Assembly (NCBI RefSeq): GCF_015704865.1
Contig: NZ_JADQTO010000025.1
Span: 105,376-169,375 of the forward strand
Direction: 5' to 3'
Length of the DNA stretch: 64,000 nt
Source: Actinoplanes aureus
GTDB taxonomy: Bacteria; Actinomycetota; Actinomycetes; Mycobacteriales; Micromonosporaceae
Position 1 is the first letter of the stretch. Each line of letters begins with the position of its first letter. The notes under the pieces are model-generated. The model was given only the letters and a program-made list of their open reading frames with translations. It ran no database searches and had not been told where the DNA came from. Below, one piece after another: positions 40,659-49,735 of this stretch. The position numbers and the translations under genes were made by a program.

Positions 40659-42464
40659 TCAGTCAGCCGACTCGGCGCCGCCGCAGACGTAGTTCGGCTC
40701 GGCGTCGTACTTCCAGGTGAACTTCTCCCGCTTGACCACCTTGCCGTCGCGGTGGAACAGACGGAACGCGTCCTGGGTGAAGCCGGGCAGCCCGCCGGTC
40801 GCGATGCAGTTCGGCCCGTCCGGCAGGGTGATGGTCTGCGGTGAGGTGATGTTGCGCCGCGGGCTGTACTCGGTGGTCACCTTGTCCCAGACCTTGGTGC
40901 TCCACACCGACACGGTGATCGAGTTGCTGGTCCACTTGGTGTCGAGAAGCACGCCGTGCGGGCTGTCGTTCTTGAACCGGAAGTCCAGGTCCGGGTAGAA
41001 GATCGTCGACTCGATGACCGCCGGGTACCGGTCGAAGTAGTACGAGTGCGGCTTGTGCTCGACGTCCTCGAGCCCGGCGTAGTAGGTGGCGTTGAACAGC
41101 GTCGTGGTGAACTGCGAGACGCCGCCGCCGACGCCCGGGACCAGCTTGCCGTTCAGGATCACCGGCGCGTCCTTGTAGCCCTGCTTGTAGCTGCGCTCAC
41201 CGGTGTGCTTGTTCAGTGAGAAGATCTTGCCGGGCAGCACCAGGGCGCCCCGGACCTGCTTCGCGGCCTGCACGATGTTCTGACTCCGCGACGAGGACAG
41301 GCCGCCGGTGAACTTCGTGGTGAACGTGGAGACCTTCTCCGTTACACCGAGCTTCTCCAGGTCGGCCGTGGTCAGCTTCGGCTCCGCCTTGGTCAGGGCG
41401 GCTTCCACCGTACGATCGCTGGTGCTCTTGACGGCGGTGAGCAGCTGCGGCGCCGCGGCCGCCAGATCGAGGGTGATGCCTTCGGTGCCCGCGACGATCT
41501 TGGGTTTGCCGCCGGCGAAGGTGAAGCTCGCGTCGCGAGCCTGCGCCTCCAGCTTGCCGAGCGGCGCGGCGACGGCGGCCCGCAGCTTCTTGTCGTCGAT
41601 GCGCGGCTCGATCTTCCCGGTCTTGTCCGCGGTGAGCACCAGGCTCTGCGCGATGGCCGCCGGCGGGATGCTCAGCGTGCCGCGTTCCGAGGTGACGGTG
41701 ACCGGGCCGGAGACCGCCGGGCGGGCGACCGTCTCCAGCAGCTGATCCACCTCCGCCGCGGTGGTCACCGGGTGCACCTCGACCAGCGGGACGGTGACCG
41801 TTCCGCCGCCCAGCCATCCGGCGCGCAGCGCCTCGGCCGAGCGGGCCGGCTCGAGGTCGCGGCCGGGCTCCGGATGTACGGCGCGCGGCGTGACACCGTC
41901 GAAGACGACGGCGGGCTTGCGCATCGCCGTGCCGAACTTGCCGGCCGCCTTGCGCAGTGCGGCGTCCAGCAGGTCCTGGTCGACGGCGATGACCGGGGTC
42001 ACGGTCCGCTCGCCGAACAGTTCCGGCCGGCCCTTGGCCGCGGCGTCGACGGTCGCCTCGACGTCGACCACCAGGCCGACGTCGGCGGGCTTGACGGTGG
42101 CGGTCTTGCCGGCGCCGTCGATCCGGACCTGGACCGGTGCGGTGAGCTTCTGGTCCGCCGCGAGGTGCTCGCGCAGCGCGGCGGCCGCCGCGGCCCGGCT
42201 GAGCCCGCCGAGGTCGGCCCCGAGCACCGAGACGCCGCGCGGGACCTCGCCCTGGAAGGCCCAGTTCGCGGCCACCCCGGCGCCCGCAATCAGGGCCAGC
42301 ACGGTGACGCCTGCGATCAGCAGTTTGCGGCCGCGCCGCCCGGCCGGCGGCGCGGGCGGTTCCGGTGGGGCACCGATGTTGTCGTGCGTCGGGGTCGCCT
42401 GGTGCGGCAGGTGGACGGTCGCTGTGTCCGCTGCGGTGGGCGGTCGGTCACTGGCAGTGGTCAC
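40659..42464 (-). CDS. VanW-family protein with PG-binding-like repeats
   Basis: A 601-residue membrane-anchored protein. A cytoplasmic Pro/Ala-rich N-terminus precedes one membrane segment (LLIAGVTVLALIAGAGVAANWAF). Three related regions follow (ARDASFTFAGGKPKIVAGTE and similar; PG_binding_4/YoaR-like), then the VanW domain: SRSQNIVQAAKQVRGALVLP, VPGVGGGVSQFTTTLFNATY, RYPAVIESTIFYPDLDFRF. VanW-like proteins lie at the cell wall; their role is not fully known. I chose GTG 42464, after GGAAGGA, rather than a longer frame. Confidence 0.87.
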   Translation of the reverse strand: MTTASDRPPTAADTATVHLPHQATPTHDNIGAPPEPPAPPAGRRGRKLLIAGVTVLALIAGAGVAANWAFQGEVPRGVSVLGADLGGLSRAAAAAALREHLAADQKLTAPVQVRIDGAGKTATVKPADVGLVVDVEATVDAAAKGRPELFGERTVTPVIAVDQDLLDAALRKAAGKFGTAMRKPAVVFDGVTPRAVHPEPGRDLEPARSAEALRAGWLGGGTVTVPLVEVHPVTTAAEVDQLLETVARPAVSGPVTVTSERGTLSIPPAAIAQSLVLTADKTGKIEPRIDDKKLRAAVAAPLGKLEAQARDASFTFAGGKPKIVAGTEGITLDLAAAAPQLLTAVKSTSDRTVEAALTKAEPKLTTADLEKLGVTEKVSTFTTKFTGGLSSSRSQNIVQAAKQVRGALVLPGKIFSLNKHTGERSYKQGYKDAPVILNGKLVPGVGGGVSQFTTTLFNATYYAGLEDVEHKPHSYYFDRYPAVIESTIFYPDLDFRFKNDSPHGVLLDTKWTSNSITVSVWSTKVWDKVTTEYSPRRNITSPQTITLPDGPNCIATGGLPGFTQDAFRLFHRDGKVVKREKFTWKYDAEPNYVCGGAESAD

Positions 42465-42581
42465 CGGGGCGTCCTTCCGGGGGTCGGTGGGCGCTACGTC
42501 CGGGTATGGACGTATTCGCGGACGCCGATTACGCCGCGGGCAAAGCATCGTAGTCGACGCCGGGCCCCGATGACCTGTGGG

Positions 42582-44603
42582 TCAGCTGTGGTGGGCCGCG
42601 CTCAGCGCCGACCGTACCGTGCTGACGAGCGTTTCCCGGTTGTACGGCTTGGCCAGGATGGTGGAACCCGGTTCCAGGTTGTTGCCCTGCTCGTCGAAGA
42701 GCGCCTCGGCGAACCCGGAGACGAAGACGATGGTGAGGTTCGGCTGCCGCGCGGTGGCGATCTGGGCCAGCTGGCGGCCGTTCATGCCGGGCATCACCAC
42801 GTCGGTGACCAGGGCCGACACGTGCCCGGGGTGCTGTTCCAGGACGTTCAGCGCCTCGGCGCCGTCGGCGGCGGTCAGCACGTGGTAGCCGGCGCCGCTG
42901 AGGATGCGGGCGGTGACCTGGAGCAGGGCGGCCTCGTCGTCGACGAGCAGCAGGGTCTCGCCGCCCGGGTCGGCCTGGTGCGTGTCGGCGGGCGGTGGGG
43001 CGGCGGGAGTGGTGACAGCGGCCGGCAGGGCGAAGGTGGCCGTGGTGCCGTACCCCTCCCGGGAGAGCAGGGTGAGCTGGCCACCGGCCTGGCTCACGAT
43101 GCCCTGCGCGGTGGAGAGGCCGAGGCCGGCCGTGCCGGCGGTGGGCTTGGTGCTGAAGAACGGCTCGCAGGCGCGGTCCAGGACGTCCTGCGGCATGCCG
43201 GTGCCGGTGTCCCGGATGTGGAGTACGACGTGGTCGTCCTCCAGCACGGTGGTGATCGTGACGGTGCCGCCCGACGGCATGGCCTCCACGCTGTTGCGGA
43301 CCAGGTTCTGCACCGCCTGGGAGATCTGCGCGGGATCGGCCTGCACGTCCGGCAGGCTGGGATCCAGATCGAGGACCAGGTCGGTGCCCTTGCCGGCCGC
43401 GGCGCGCAGCGTGTCGGAGGTGTCGCGCAGCAGCGTGTTCATGTTGAACGAGGTCGGCTGGGTGATGTCGCGCCGACCGAAGGCGAGCAGCTGCTGGGTG
43501 AGCGTCTTGGCCCGTTCGCCGCCCTTGACGACCTGCCCGAGGTCGCCGAGCAGCGACTCAGCGGTCTCCGACGGGATGGTGCCCTCGCCTTGCGCGTCGC
43601 CGATGGTCTCGATGGCCAGGTTGGCGTACCCGATGATCGCGCCGAGGATGTTGTTGAAGTCGTGCGCGGTGCCACCGGCCATCCGGCGCAGGGCGTCCAG
43701 CCGTTCGGCGTCGCGGTGCCGGGTCTCCTCCTGCCGGCGCAGGGTCTCCTCGCGCAGCCGTTCCTCCGCGGAGACCAGGTCGGTGACGTCGTCGACCATG
43801 AGCACGCCACCGGCCAACTGGCCGTCCTCGTCGTCGCGGATCTGCCGCAGGTGCAGCCGCAGCCGGCGGGTGGTGCCGTCGGGCCAGGTGATCCGGTGGT
43901 CGAACTTCAGCTCGCTGACGTCGCCGGCGCCGTGCAGCAGGCTGAGAGCGGCGTCCTGCGCGCTGGTGTCCAGGCAGGTCAGCCAGCCCTGGCCGAGAAA
44001 GCCGTCCAGCGACACCTGCATGATCTCGGCGAGGCGCGGGTTGATGTAGTCGGCGTTGCCGTGCCGGTCGATGATGCCGATGCCCACCGGCGAGGCGATC
44101 GCCATCGCCTCGAAGCGGCGCTCGGTGTCGTGCAGGGCACGCACCTTCTCGATCAGCTTGGCGTTGACCGCGTGCAGGTGGGCCTGGGTGAACGTCTCGT
44201 CGGCGGCCGGGACCTCGACGGTGACCGGGCCGTGTGCCAGGGCCTCGTCCACCGCGTCGAGCAGCGTGTGCGGATCCTGCGAGCGCAGCACCACCTGACT
44301 GACCCCGCACGCCTCGGCGATCGGCCGGGTCTCCGGCTCCAGATAGTTGGCGGTGTAGAAGATCACCGGCGCCTGCGCGGTCTGCCGGTCCGGGTCGGTA
44401 CGCAGGCGGTGGACCAGTTCCAGGCCGTCGATGCCGGGCATGAGCACGTCGGAGACGACGACGTCGGGGTGGTGGACGTGGGCCAGCCGGAGCGCGTCGG
44501 CTCCGTCGCGCGCCTCGATGACCTCGTGACCCCGGTAGCCGAGCAGCATGCGCACGATGTCCCGGTTGGCGGCCACGTCGTCGACGACCATCACTGTCGC
44601 CAC
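42582..44603 (-). CDS. Hybrid sensor histidine kinase (REC-PAS-HisKA-HATPase-REC)
   Basis: A 673-residue cytoplasmic kinase with receiver domains at both ends. REC1 (residues 1-125) has DVVVSDVLMPGIDGLELV. A PAS domain (about 160-290) contains GIGIIDRHGNADYINPRLAE. The kinase core has the phosphorylated His in RRMAGGTAHDFNNILGAI, N box QAVQNLVRNSVEAMPSGG, and G boxes DTGTGMPQDV and GLGLSTAQGIVSQAGG. REC2 (about 550-670) has ALVTDVVMPGMNGRQLAQ. No membrane segment is seen, so it senses an internal cue or a phosphoryl input through REC1. It starts 70 bp from the divergent hybrid kinase, suggesting shared control. Confidence 0.92.
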   Translation of the reverse strand: MATVMVVDDVAANRDIVRMLLGYRGHEVIEARDGADALRLAHVHHPDVVVSDVLMPGIDGLELVHRLRTDPDRQTAQAPVIFYTANYLEPETRPIAEACGVSQVVLRSQDPHTLLDAVDEALAHGPVTVEVPAADETFTQAHLHAVNAKLIEKVRALHDTERRFEAMAIASPVGIGIIDRHGNADYINPRLAEIMQVSLDGFLGQGWLTCLDTSAQDAALSLLHGAGDVSELKFDHRITWPDGTTRRLRLHLRQIRDDEDGQLAGGVLMVDDVTDLVSAEERLREETLRRQEETRHRDAERLDALRRMAGGTAHDFNNILGAIIGYANLAIETIGDAQGEGTIPSETAESLLGDLGQVVKGGERAKTLTQQLLAFGRRDITQPTSFNMNTLLRDTSDTLRAAAGKGTDLVLDLDPSLPDVQADPAQISQAVQNLVRNSVEAMPSGGTVTITTVLEDDHVVLHIRDTGTGMPQDVLDRACEPFFSTKPTAGTAGLGLSTAQGIVSQAGGQLTLLSREGYGTTATFALPAAVTTPAAPPPADTHQADPGGETLLLVDDEAALLQVTARILSGAGYHVLTAADGAEALNVLEQHPGHVSALVTDVVMPGMNGRQLAQIATARQPNLTIVFVSGFAEALFDEQGNNLEPGSTILAKPYNRETLVSTVRSALSAAHHS

Positions 44604-44673
44604 GGCGTCTCCCTCTGCCCGTCGTCGTCTGAGAGCTTATGTCCGGAATAAGGCTAAAGCAGAAAATCATCAC

Positions 44674-47538
44674 ATGTACGGTGATGCTGAATCGGATTCG
44701 TCTTCTGGAGCAGGTGTGTTGATCTTCGGGGCATTCGCCGCGGCGGTGTTGGCGGTCGGTGCCACAGCGCTTCGCCGCAGGCGCCGGGGCCAGGCCGTCC
44801 AGCCGCGCACTCAGTTCAGCGTCCAGACCCACGTGAACGCCCGGTTGGCCGCGATCGTGGAGGCATCGCAGGACGCGATCGTCAGCAAGGCCCTCGACGG
44901 CACGGTCCACACCTGGAATCCCGGCGCCGAGCGGCTGTACGGCTACACCGCCGACGAGATGGTCGGCAGCGACGTCACCCGGCTGCTGCCGCCGGACCGG
45001 CTCGGCGAGGAGAAGGAGCTGCTCGGCCGGGTGTTCGGCGGGCAGGCGCTGAGCCGCTACGAGACCCGCCGCCAGCGCAAGGACGGCAGCATCATCGAGG
45101 TGTCGCTGAGCATGGCCCCGATGCGCGACACCGACGGCACGGTGATCGGCGCGTCCACCGTCGCCCACGACATCACCGCGCGGGTGCAGGCCGAGCAGCG
45201 CCTCCGCGTGGAGCGCGAACAGCTCGAAATGATCATGCAGGCGGCCAGCGACCCGTTCTTCACCATGGACGGTGACGGCGTGATCGCCGAGTGGAACCGG
45301 CAGGCCGAGCACGTCTTCGGCTGGTCACGCGATGAGGTCCTGGGCCGCAAGGTGGCCGGCACCATCCTGCCGGCCCGCTACGTCGGCCCGCTGGAACGGC
45401 TGCTGGACGGCCGGTGGGACTGGGTGCTCGACCGGCCGACCGAGATCGCCGCGACCCACCGGGACGGCCACGAGATCCCGGTCGAGCTGACCATGTGGCG
45501 GATCGGCCACGACGGCGGCGTGCATTTCCACGGCTTCGTCCGCGACATCACCGCCCGCCGGCAGACCGAGCTGGCCCTGGCCGAGGCCCGTGACCAGGCG
45601 ATCGAGACGGCCCGCCTGAAGTCGCAGTTCCTGGCGTCGATGAGCCACGAGATCCGGACCCCGATGAACGGGGTGATCGGCCTGACCGGTCTGCTGCTCG
45701 GCTCGCCGCTGGACGACAAGCAGCGCCGGTACGCCGAAGGCATCAACACCGCCGGCTCGGCGCTGCTCTCGGTGATCAACGACATTTTGGACTTCTCCAA
45801 GCTGGAGGCCGGCAAGGTCCTTCTCGAGGAGGCCAACTTCGAGGTCAGCCGGCTCATCGACGACGTGGTGTCGCTCGTCGCGCCGGCGGACACCCGGGAC
45901 TCGGTGACCGTGACCGGTGTCTGCGAGCCCGGTCTGCCGGACACCGTCTGCGGCGACCCGGCCAAGCTGCGCCAGGTGCTGCTCAACCTGGCGGGCAACG
46001 CGGTCAAGTTCACCAGCCGGGGACAGGTCACCGTCATCGCCGCCCGCGACGACCGGCTCCCGGCCGGCCCGGATGCGGTGCCGATCCGGTTCGAGGTGCG
46101 CGACACCGGCATCGGCATCGACCAACACCAGCAGGAACTGCTCTTCGAGGCGTTCACCCAGGCCGACGCCGGCACCACCCGCAAGTTCGGTGGCACCGGA
46201 CTGGGCCTCGCCATCAGCCGCGACCTGGTCCAGCTGATGGGCGGCGAGATCGGGGTGGAGAGCGAGCCGGGACACGGCAGCACGTTCTGGTTCACCGTCA
46301 CGGTCGGCACCGCCCGCGACGACCTCGACCTCTCCGAACGGCACTCGCTCGACGGCCTGCGCGTGCTCATCGTGGACCGCGACGCGAACGACCGCGGTGT
46401 GCTCGCCGAGCAGCTCGCCGCCTGGTCCATGCAGGCGACCGGCACCGAGGACACGGTCAGCGCGGGGGCCGCGCTGCGTGACGCGGCCGCGGCCGGCCGG
46501 CCGATGGACCTGGTCATCGTCGACATCGGTACGGCCCGTAACGACGGGCTGGAGATCACCGGTCTGACCATCGCCCCGGAGGGCTGCCCGCCGCCGAGAA
46601 CCATCCTGCTCGCCGACGACGCTCACCACCTGCCCGAGGAACCGGACTCCGGGCGGTTCTCGGCGGCCTTCGCCAAGCCGCTCCGGCAGTCGCAGCTCTA
46701 CGACGCGCTGGTCGGCGTACTGACCGGGCACGCCGGGGATCAGGCGATCGGCGCCACCACCGACGCCCCGCTCGGCCGTGGCCACCTGCTGCTGGTGGAG
46801 GACAACGACATCAACCGCACGGTGGCCCTGGGCATCCTGGCCAACCTCGGCTACAGCGCCGACGTCGCGGTCAACGGCGTGGAGGCGGTCGAGTACGCGA
46901 GCCGGCGTGAGTACCAGGCGATCTTCATGGACTGCCTGATGCCGGAGATGGACGGGTACGCCGCCACCGAGGAGATCCGGCGGCGGGAACCGGAGGGCCA
47001 CCACGTGCCGATCATCGCGCTGACCGCCAGTGCGCTCCCCGAGGACCGGGCCCGCTGCCTGGCCGCCGGCATGGACGGGCACATCGCCAAGCCGCTCATC
47101 CCGGCTGACGTGGCGCGGGTGCTCCAGCGGTGGACCAGCCGGGTGCCGGTACCGGACCTGGGCTCCGTGGTCGCCGAGATCGGACAGCGGCTCGACCAGC
47201 TCCGCGGGCCCGACCCGGTGGTCACCGCGAAAGCGCTGAACGGGCTGCTCGGCGCGCTGGCCGAGAAGATCCCCGAACACCTGGACCGGATCATCCACGC
47301 GCTCGCGTTCGACGACGCCGAGACGCTGCGGACCGAGGCGCACCAGCTCAAGGGCATCATGGCGAACCTCGGGGCGGGCGCGGCCACCGACGCCTGCGGC
47401 CGCCTCGAGACCGACGCGCGCTCCGGTGACCTCGATGCCGCCGTGGCCTCGCTGTCCCGGGCCCGCCCCCTCATCGAGATCACCCGGGAAGCGGTGGATC
47501 AGATCCGTCCCCGGTTCAGCGAGGCCACCTCCGCGTAA
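44674..47538 (+). CDS. Membrane hybrid histidine kinase (PAS-PAS-HisKA-HATPase-REC-REC-HPt)
   Basis: A 954-residue protein holding a complete phosphorelay. A membrane segment lies at about residues 14-32, followed by two PAS domains with PAC ends (VIGASTVAHDITARVQAE; HFHGFVRDITARRQTE). The HisKA His is in FLASMSHEIRTPMNGVIG, and the ATPase motifs are DTGIGIDQHQ and GGTGLGLAISRDLVQLMGG. Two receivers follow: one divergent (LVIVDIGTARNDG, Asp present), one canonical (AIFMDCLMPEMDGYAA). The HPt His is near residue 889 (EAHQLKGIMANLGA). ATG 44674 has no ribosome site; in-frame GTG 44716 has GGAG five bases upstream and may be used. No separate output gene is adjacent. Confidence 0.92.
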   Translation: MYGDAESDSSSGAGVLIFGAFAAAVLAVGATALRRRRRGQAVQPRTQFSVQTHVNARLAAIVEASQDAIVSKALDGTVHTWNPGAERLYGYTADEMVGSDVTRLLPPDRLGEEKELLGRVFGGQALSRYETRRQRKDGSIIEVSLSMAPMRDTDGTVIGASTVAHDITARVQAEQRLRVEREQLEMIMQAASDPFFTMDGDGVIAEWNRQAEHVFGWSRDEVLGRKVAGTILPARYVGPLERLLDGRWDWVLDRPTEIAATHRDGHEIPVELTMWRIGHDGGVHFHGFVRDITARRQTELALAEARDQAIETARLKSQFLASMSHEIRTPMNGVIGLTGLLLGSPLDDKQRRYAEGINTAGSALLSVINDILDFSKLEAGKVLLEEANFEVSRLIDDVVSLVAPADTRDSVTVTGVCEPGLPDTVCGDPAKLRQVLLNLAGNAVKFTSRGQVTVIAARDDRLPAGPDAVPIRFEVRDTGIGIDQHQQELLFEAFTQADAGTTRKFGGTGLGLAISRDLVQLMGGEIGVESEPGHGSTFWFTVTVGTARDDLDLSERHSLDGLRVLIVDRDANDRGVLAEQLAAWSMQATGTEDTVSAGAALRDAAAAGRPMDLVIVDIGTARNDGLEITGLTIAPEGCPPPRTILLADDAHHLPEEPDSGRFSAAFAKPLRQSQLYDALVGVLTGHAGDQAIGATTDAPLGRGHLLLVEDNDINRTVALGILANLGYSADVAVNGVEAVEYASRREYQAIFMDCLMPEMDGYAATEEIRRREPEGHHVPIIALTASALPEDRARCLAAGMDGHIAKPLIPADVARVLQRWTSRVPVPDLGSVVAEIGQRLDQLRGPDPVVTAKALNGLLGALAEKIPEHLDRIIHALAFDDAETLRTEAHQLKGIMANLGAGAATDACGRLETDARSGDLDAAVASLSRARPLIEITREAVDQIRPRFSEATSA

Positions 47539-47562
47539 GAGCCGGGAACCGCGCCTGACCCG

Positions 47563-48552
47563 TCAGCGAGCGCCAACCGCCTCCCGGCGGTTGGCGACCA
47601 GGCTGGTGACCGTCACGGCGGCGAGGGTGACGGCGATGACCACCAGCGACAGCTCGGTCGGGATGTCCGGGACCGCGGGCCAGACCTTGTGCGCCCAGTG
47701 CAGCACCAGCTTCACCCCGATGAAGGCCAGGATGATCGCCAGTCCGTAGTCCAGGTGCCGCAGCCGGTCCAGCACGTTGCGCAGCACGAAGTACAGCGCC
47801 CGCAGGCCGAGCAGGGCGAACGCGTTGGTGGCGAAGACCAGGTACGGGTCCTCGGTCACCCCGTACACCGCGGGCACCGAGTCGACGGCGAAGACCAGGT
47901 CGGTCATGAAGACGGCGACCACCACCAGGGCCAGCGGCGTCAGCGCGCGCCGGCTGCCGAGCCGGACAGTCAGCCGGCCACCGTGATAGTCGCCGGTCAC
48001 CGGCATGAACCGGCGCATCAGCCGCACGCTGCGCATGGTGTCGATGTCGACGTGATACCGCTCGTGGCGCATCGCGTCACGCAGCACCTTCACCGCGGTG
48101 GCCAGCAGTGCCGCCCCGAAGAGCAGGAACGCCCAGGCGCCGGTCTGCAGCACCGCCGCACCGGCGGCGATGAAGATCGCCCGCATGACCAGCGCACCGG
48201 CGATGCCGTAGAGCAGCACCCGCTGAGCCAGGGCCGGCGGCACCGCGAACGCCGCCAGCAGCAGCACGAAGACGAACAGGTTGTCGACCGACAGGGACTT
48301 CTCCACCACGTACCCGGTGTAGAACTCGATCCCGGGCCGGCGCCCGTACACCTGCCAGATGAGGACGCCGAACGCGGCCGGCAGCGCGAGATAGAAGATC
48401 GACCACCCGACCGCCTCGCGCATCGCCACCTCATGCGGGCGGCGGGTGACCGCGAAATCGGCGGCGAGCAGCGCCAGCAGCACCGCGATGGTGATCGCCC
48501 ATAGCTGGGCGGAAGCGATTGAGGGCAGGGTTGAGTCAGGCAACTGGAGCAC
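47563..48552 (-). CDS. TerC/Alx-family metal-ion membrane protein
   Basis: A 329-residue membrane protein with about nine segments. The TerC core has FYTGYVVEKSLSVDNLFVFV and MTDLVFAVDSVPAVYGVTED, with the paired Asp residues of the proposed ion path, and the LRALYFVLRNVLDRLRHL signature. TerC/Alx members act in manganese efflux. A yybP-ykoY riboswitch directly before the gene supports Mn responsiveness. The GTG start at 48552 is spaced 4 bases from GAGGAGG, part of which lies in a hairpin. Confidence 0.92.
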   Translation of the reverse strand: MLQLPDSTLPSIASAQLWAITIAVLLALLAADFAVTRRPHEVAMREAVGWSIFYLALPAAFGVLIWQVYGRRPGIEFYTGYVVEKSLSVDNLFVFVLLLAAFAVPPALAQRVLLYGIAGALVMRAIFIAAGAAVLQTGAWAFLLFGAALLATAVKVLRDAMRHERYHVDIDTMRSVRLMRRFMPVTGDYHGGRLTVRLGSRRALTPLALVVVAVFMTDLVFAVDSVPAVYGVTEDPYLVFATNAFALLGLRALYFVLRNVLDRLRHLDYGLAIILAFIGVKLVLHWAHKVWPAVPDIPTELSLVVIAVTLAAVTVTSLVANRREAVGAR

Positions 48553-48556
48553 TGGG

Positions 48557-48712
48557 CCTCCTCGGACACGCGTTGTCGTCCGAGGTCTCCCTCACCCGCC
48601 GCGACGGACGTCGCAGGCTCGCGGGCGAGCGCACGGGGGCACGTTCGGCGTGCCCGTGGTGACCGCCACGCTCTGTGTGGAGGTACTCCCCTCACGGGCA
48701 GCTTAGGCACTC
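48557..48712 (-). ncRNA. yybP-ykoY (manganese) riboswitch before terC
   Basis: The minus-strand leader has the conserved GAGGGGAGTACC at its start, GGCGGTCACCACGGGC, and GGTGAGGGAGACCTCGG at its end, the diagnostic blocks of the yybP-ykoY element. Downstream, CCTCGGAC and GTCCGAGG (48560-48567 and 48578-48585) form an 8-bp hairpin that covers part of the GAGGAGG ribosome site, suggesting translational control. Mn would free the site and allow TerC synthesis. Confidence 0.88.
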
Positions 48713-48818
48713 GGCCGGTCGGCAACCATGCCGAACCGCGAAATAAACCGGATCGGGTTGACGTGCGGTAGCTCGCGGAGGACCGTGATAAATCCGGGCT
48801 AATCAGGAGGTCTCGCAC

Positions 48819-48950
48819 ATGCTGATCGACATCTTGGTCGGCGCGATGCTGATCCTCTGCATAGTGATCAGCAGTGCCGCACTACTACCACCACCACGCC
48901 GGCACGGACACGGCCATCACCGGGCGCGCTTCCACCATCGGCACACTTGA
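48819..48950 (+). CDS. Tiny His-rich single-pass membrane protein (43 aa)
   Basis: The ATG at 48819 is preceded by a perfect AGGAGG ribosome site (48805-48810, spacing 8). The frame encodes 43 residues: a membrane segment at residues 2-23 (LVGAMLILCIVISSAALL), then Pro-Pro-Pro-Arg-Arg and a tail with eight His among 15 residues (RRHGHGHHRARFHHRH). It ends 6 bases before a strong terminator, as expected for a complete transcription unit. A His tail on a membrane anchor suggests binding of a transition metal, possibly connected with the divergent Mn-controlled TerC. I know no family match. Confidence 0.65.
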   Translation: MLIDILVGAMLILCIVISSAALLPPPRRHGHGHHRARFHHRHT

Positions 48951-48955
48951 TATCC

Positions 48956-48982
48956 AGCCCGGGCGGATCCTCCGCCCGGGCT
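48956..48982. terminator. Strong Rho-independent-type terminator
   Basis: AGCCCGGGCGGA (48956-48967) pairs with TCCGCCCGGGCT (48971-48982), a 12-bp perfect stem with a 3-base loop, followed by GTTT. It is placed between the His-rich small gene and the convergent hydrolase and may serve both strands. Confidence 0.85.
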
Positions 48983-48989
48983 GTTTCGG

Positions 48990-49622
48990 TCACAGCAGGT
49001 CGCGCAGGGTCGCCGCGAAGGACGCCGGCGAGCGCAGGTGCGGGAAACGGCAGCGCGGCCGGACCGCGGAGACCGGGTGCGGCCGCGCACGGCCGGCATC
49101 CGGCAGCTTGAACCAGCATTGGTACGCCCGGAGCAGCGTCGCGTCCGGCCGGGCGACGGCGAACTGCCGGTAGGGCGCGGGAATGGTACCCAGGTCAGCG
49201 GTCGCGAGATGCTGCTCGACGGTGTCCGGCAGCCCGGCCACCGGCTCGTCCAGGGTCACCACGGCCCGGGTCGCGTAGGAGTCCGCGAACGCCTGGGCGA
49301 GCAGCGCGGACTCGCCCTGCCCGACCATCACCGGGGCCCGGTGCAGGTTGAGACCGGCGATCAGCACGGCCAGGTCCCGGGCCAGGGACTCCAGGTCGTA
49401 GTCGCCGCGCGGCGCCGACTGCCCGTGCCCCGGCAGGTCGACGGCGACGACACTGCACGCGTTGCCGAGGTCGGCCGCGACCGGCCACCACATCGTGCGG
49501 TCGTAGAGCAGGCCGTGCAGCAGGACGACCGGGCGTCCGTACGCGCCCCAGCGGTCGTAGACGAGCCGGTTCACCGGGGTGCCGTAGGCGTGCGTGGTGC
49601 GGCGCGGGGGTTGGGGATGCAT
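48990..49622 (-). CDS. Alpha/beta hydrolase-fold protein, nucleophile Ser not at its usual place
   Basis: A 210-residue protein. The first core motif is PVVLLHGLLYDRTMWWPV and the second is SVVAVDLPGHGQSAPRGDYD, clearly an alpha/beta hydrolase. The nucleophile elbow, normally G-x-S-x-G, reads MVGQGESALLAQ: the position of the Ser is Gly. A later Asp (TLDEPVAG) exists but no typical His motif is obvious near the end. It is shorter than usual (about 260). It may be a non-catalytic relative or use a different residue. The start is ATG 49622; the longer frame to 49769 lacks hydrolase character. It is divergent from the MFS gene. Confidence 0.7.
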   Translation of the reverse strand: MHPQPPRRTTHAYGTPVNRLVYDRWGAYGRPVVLLHGLLYDRTMWWPVAADLGNACSVVAVDLPGHGQSAPRGDYDLESLARDLAVLIAGLNLHRAPVMVGQGESALLAQAFADSYATRAVVTLDEPVAGLPDTVEQHLATADLGTIPAPYRQFAVARPDATLLRAYQCWFKLPDAGRARPHPVSAVRPRCRFPHLRSPASFAATLRDLL

Positions 49623-49735
49623 GAGCACCGTCTTCCTGTTCCTGGGGGACGCCAAACATGCGTTGGGGGAAACGCTTACCGGTTCACTACGGGCGCGATG
49701 ATGTGCGGGGTCGAAATTCCCCCGGAGGAGTTCAC

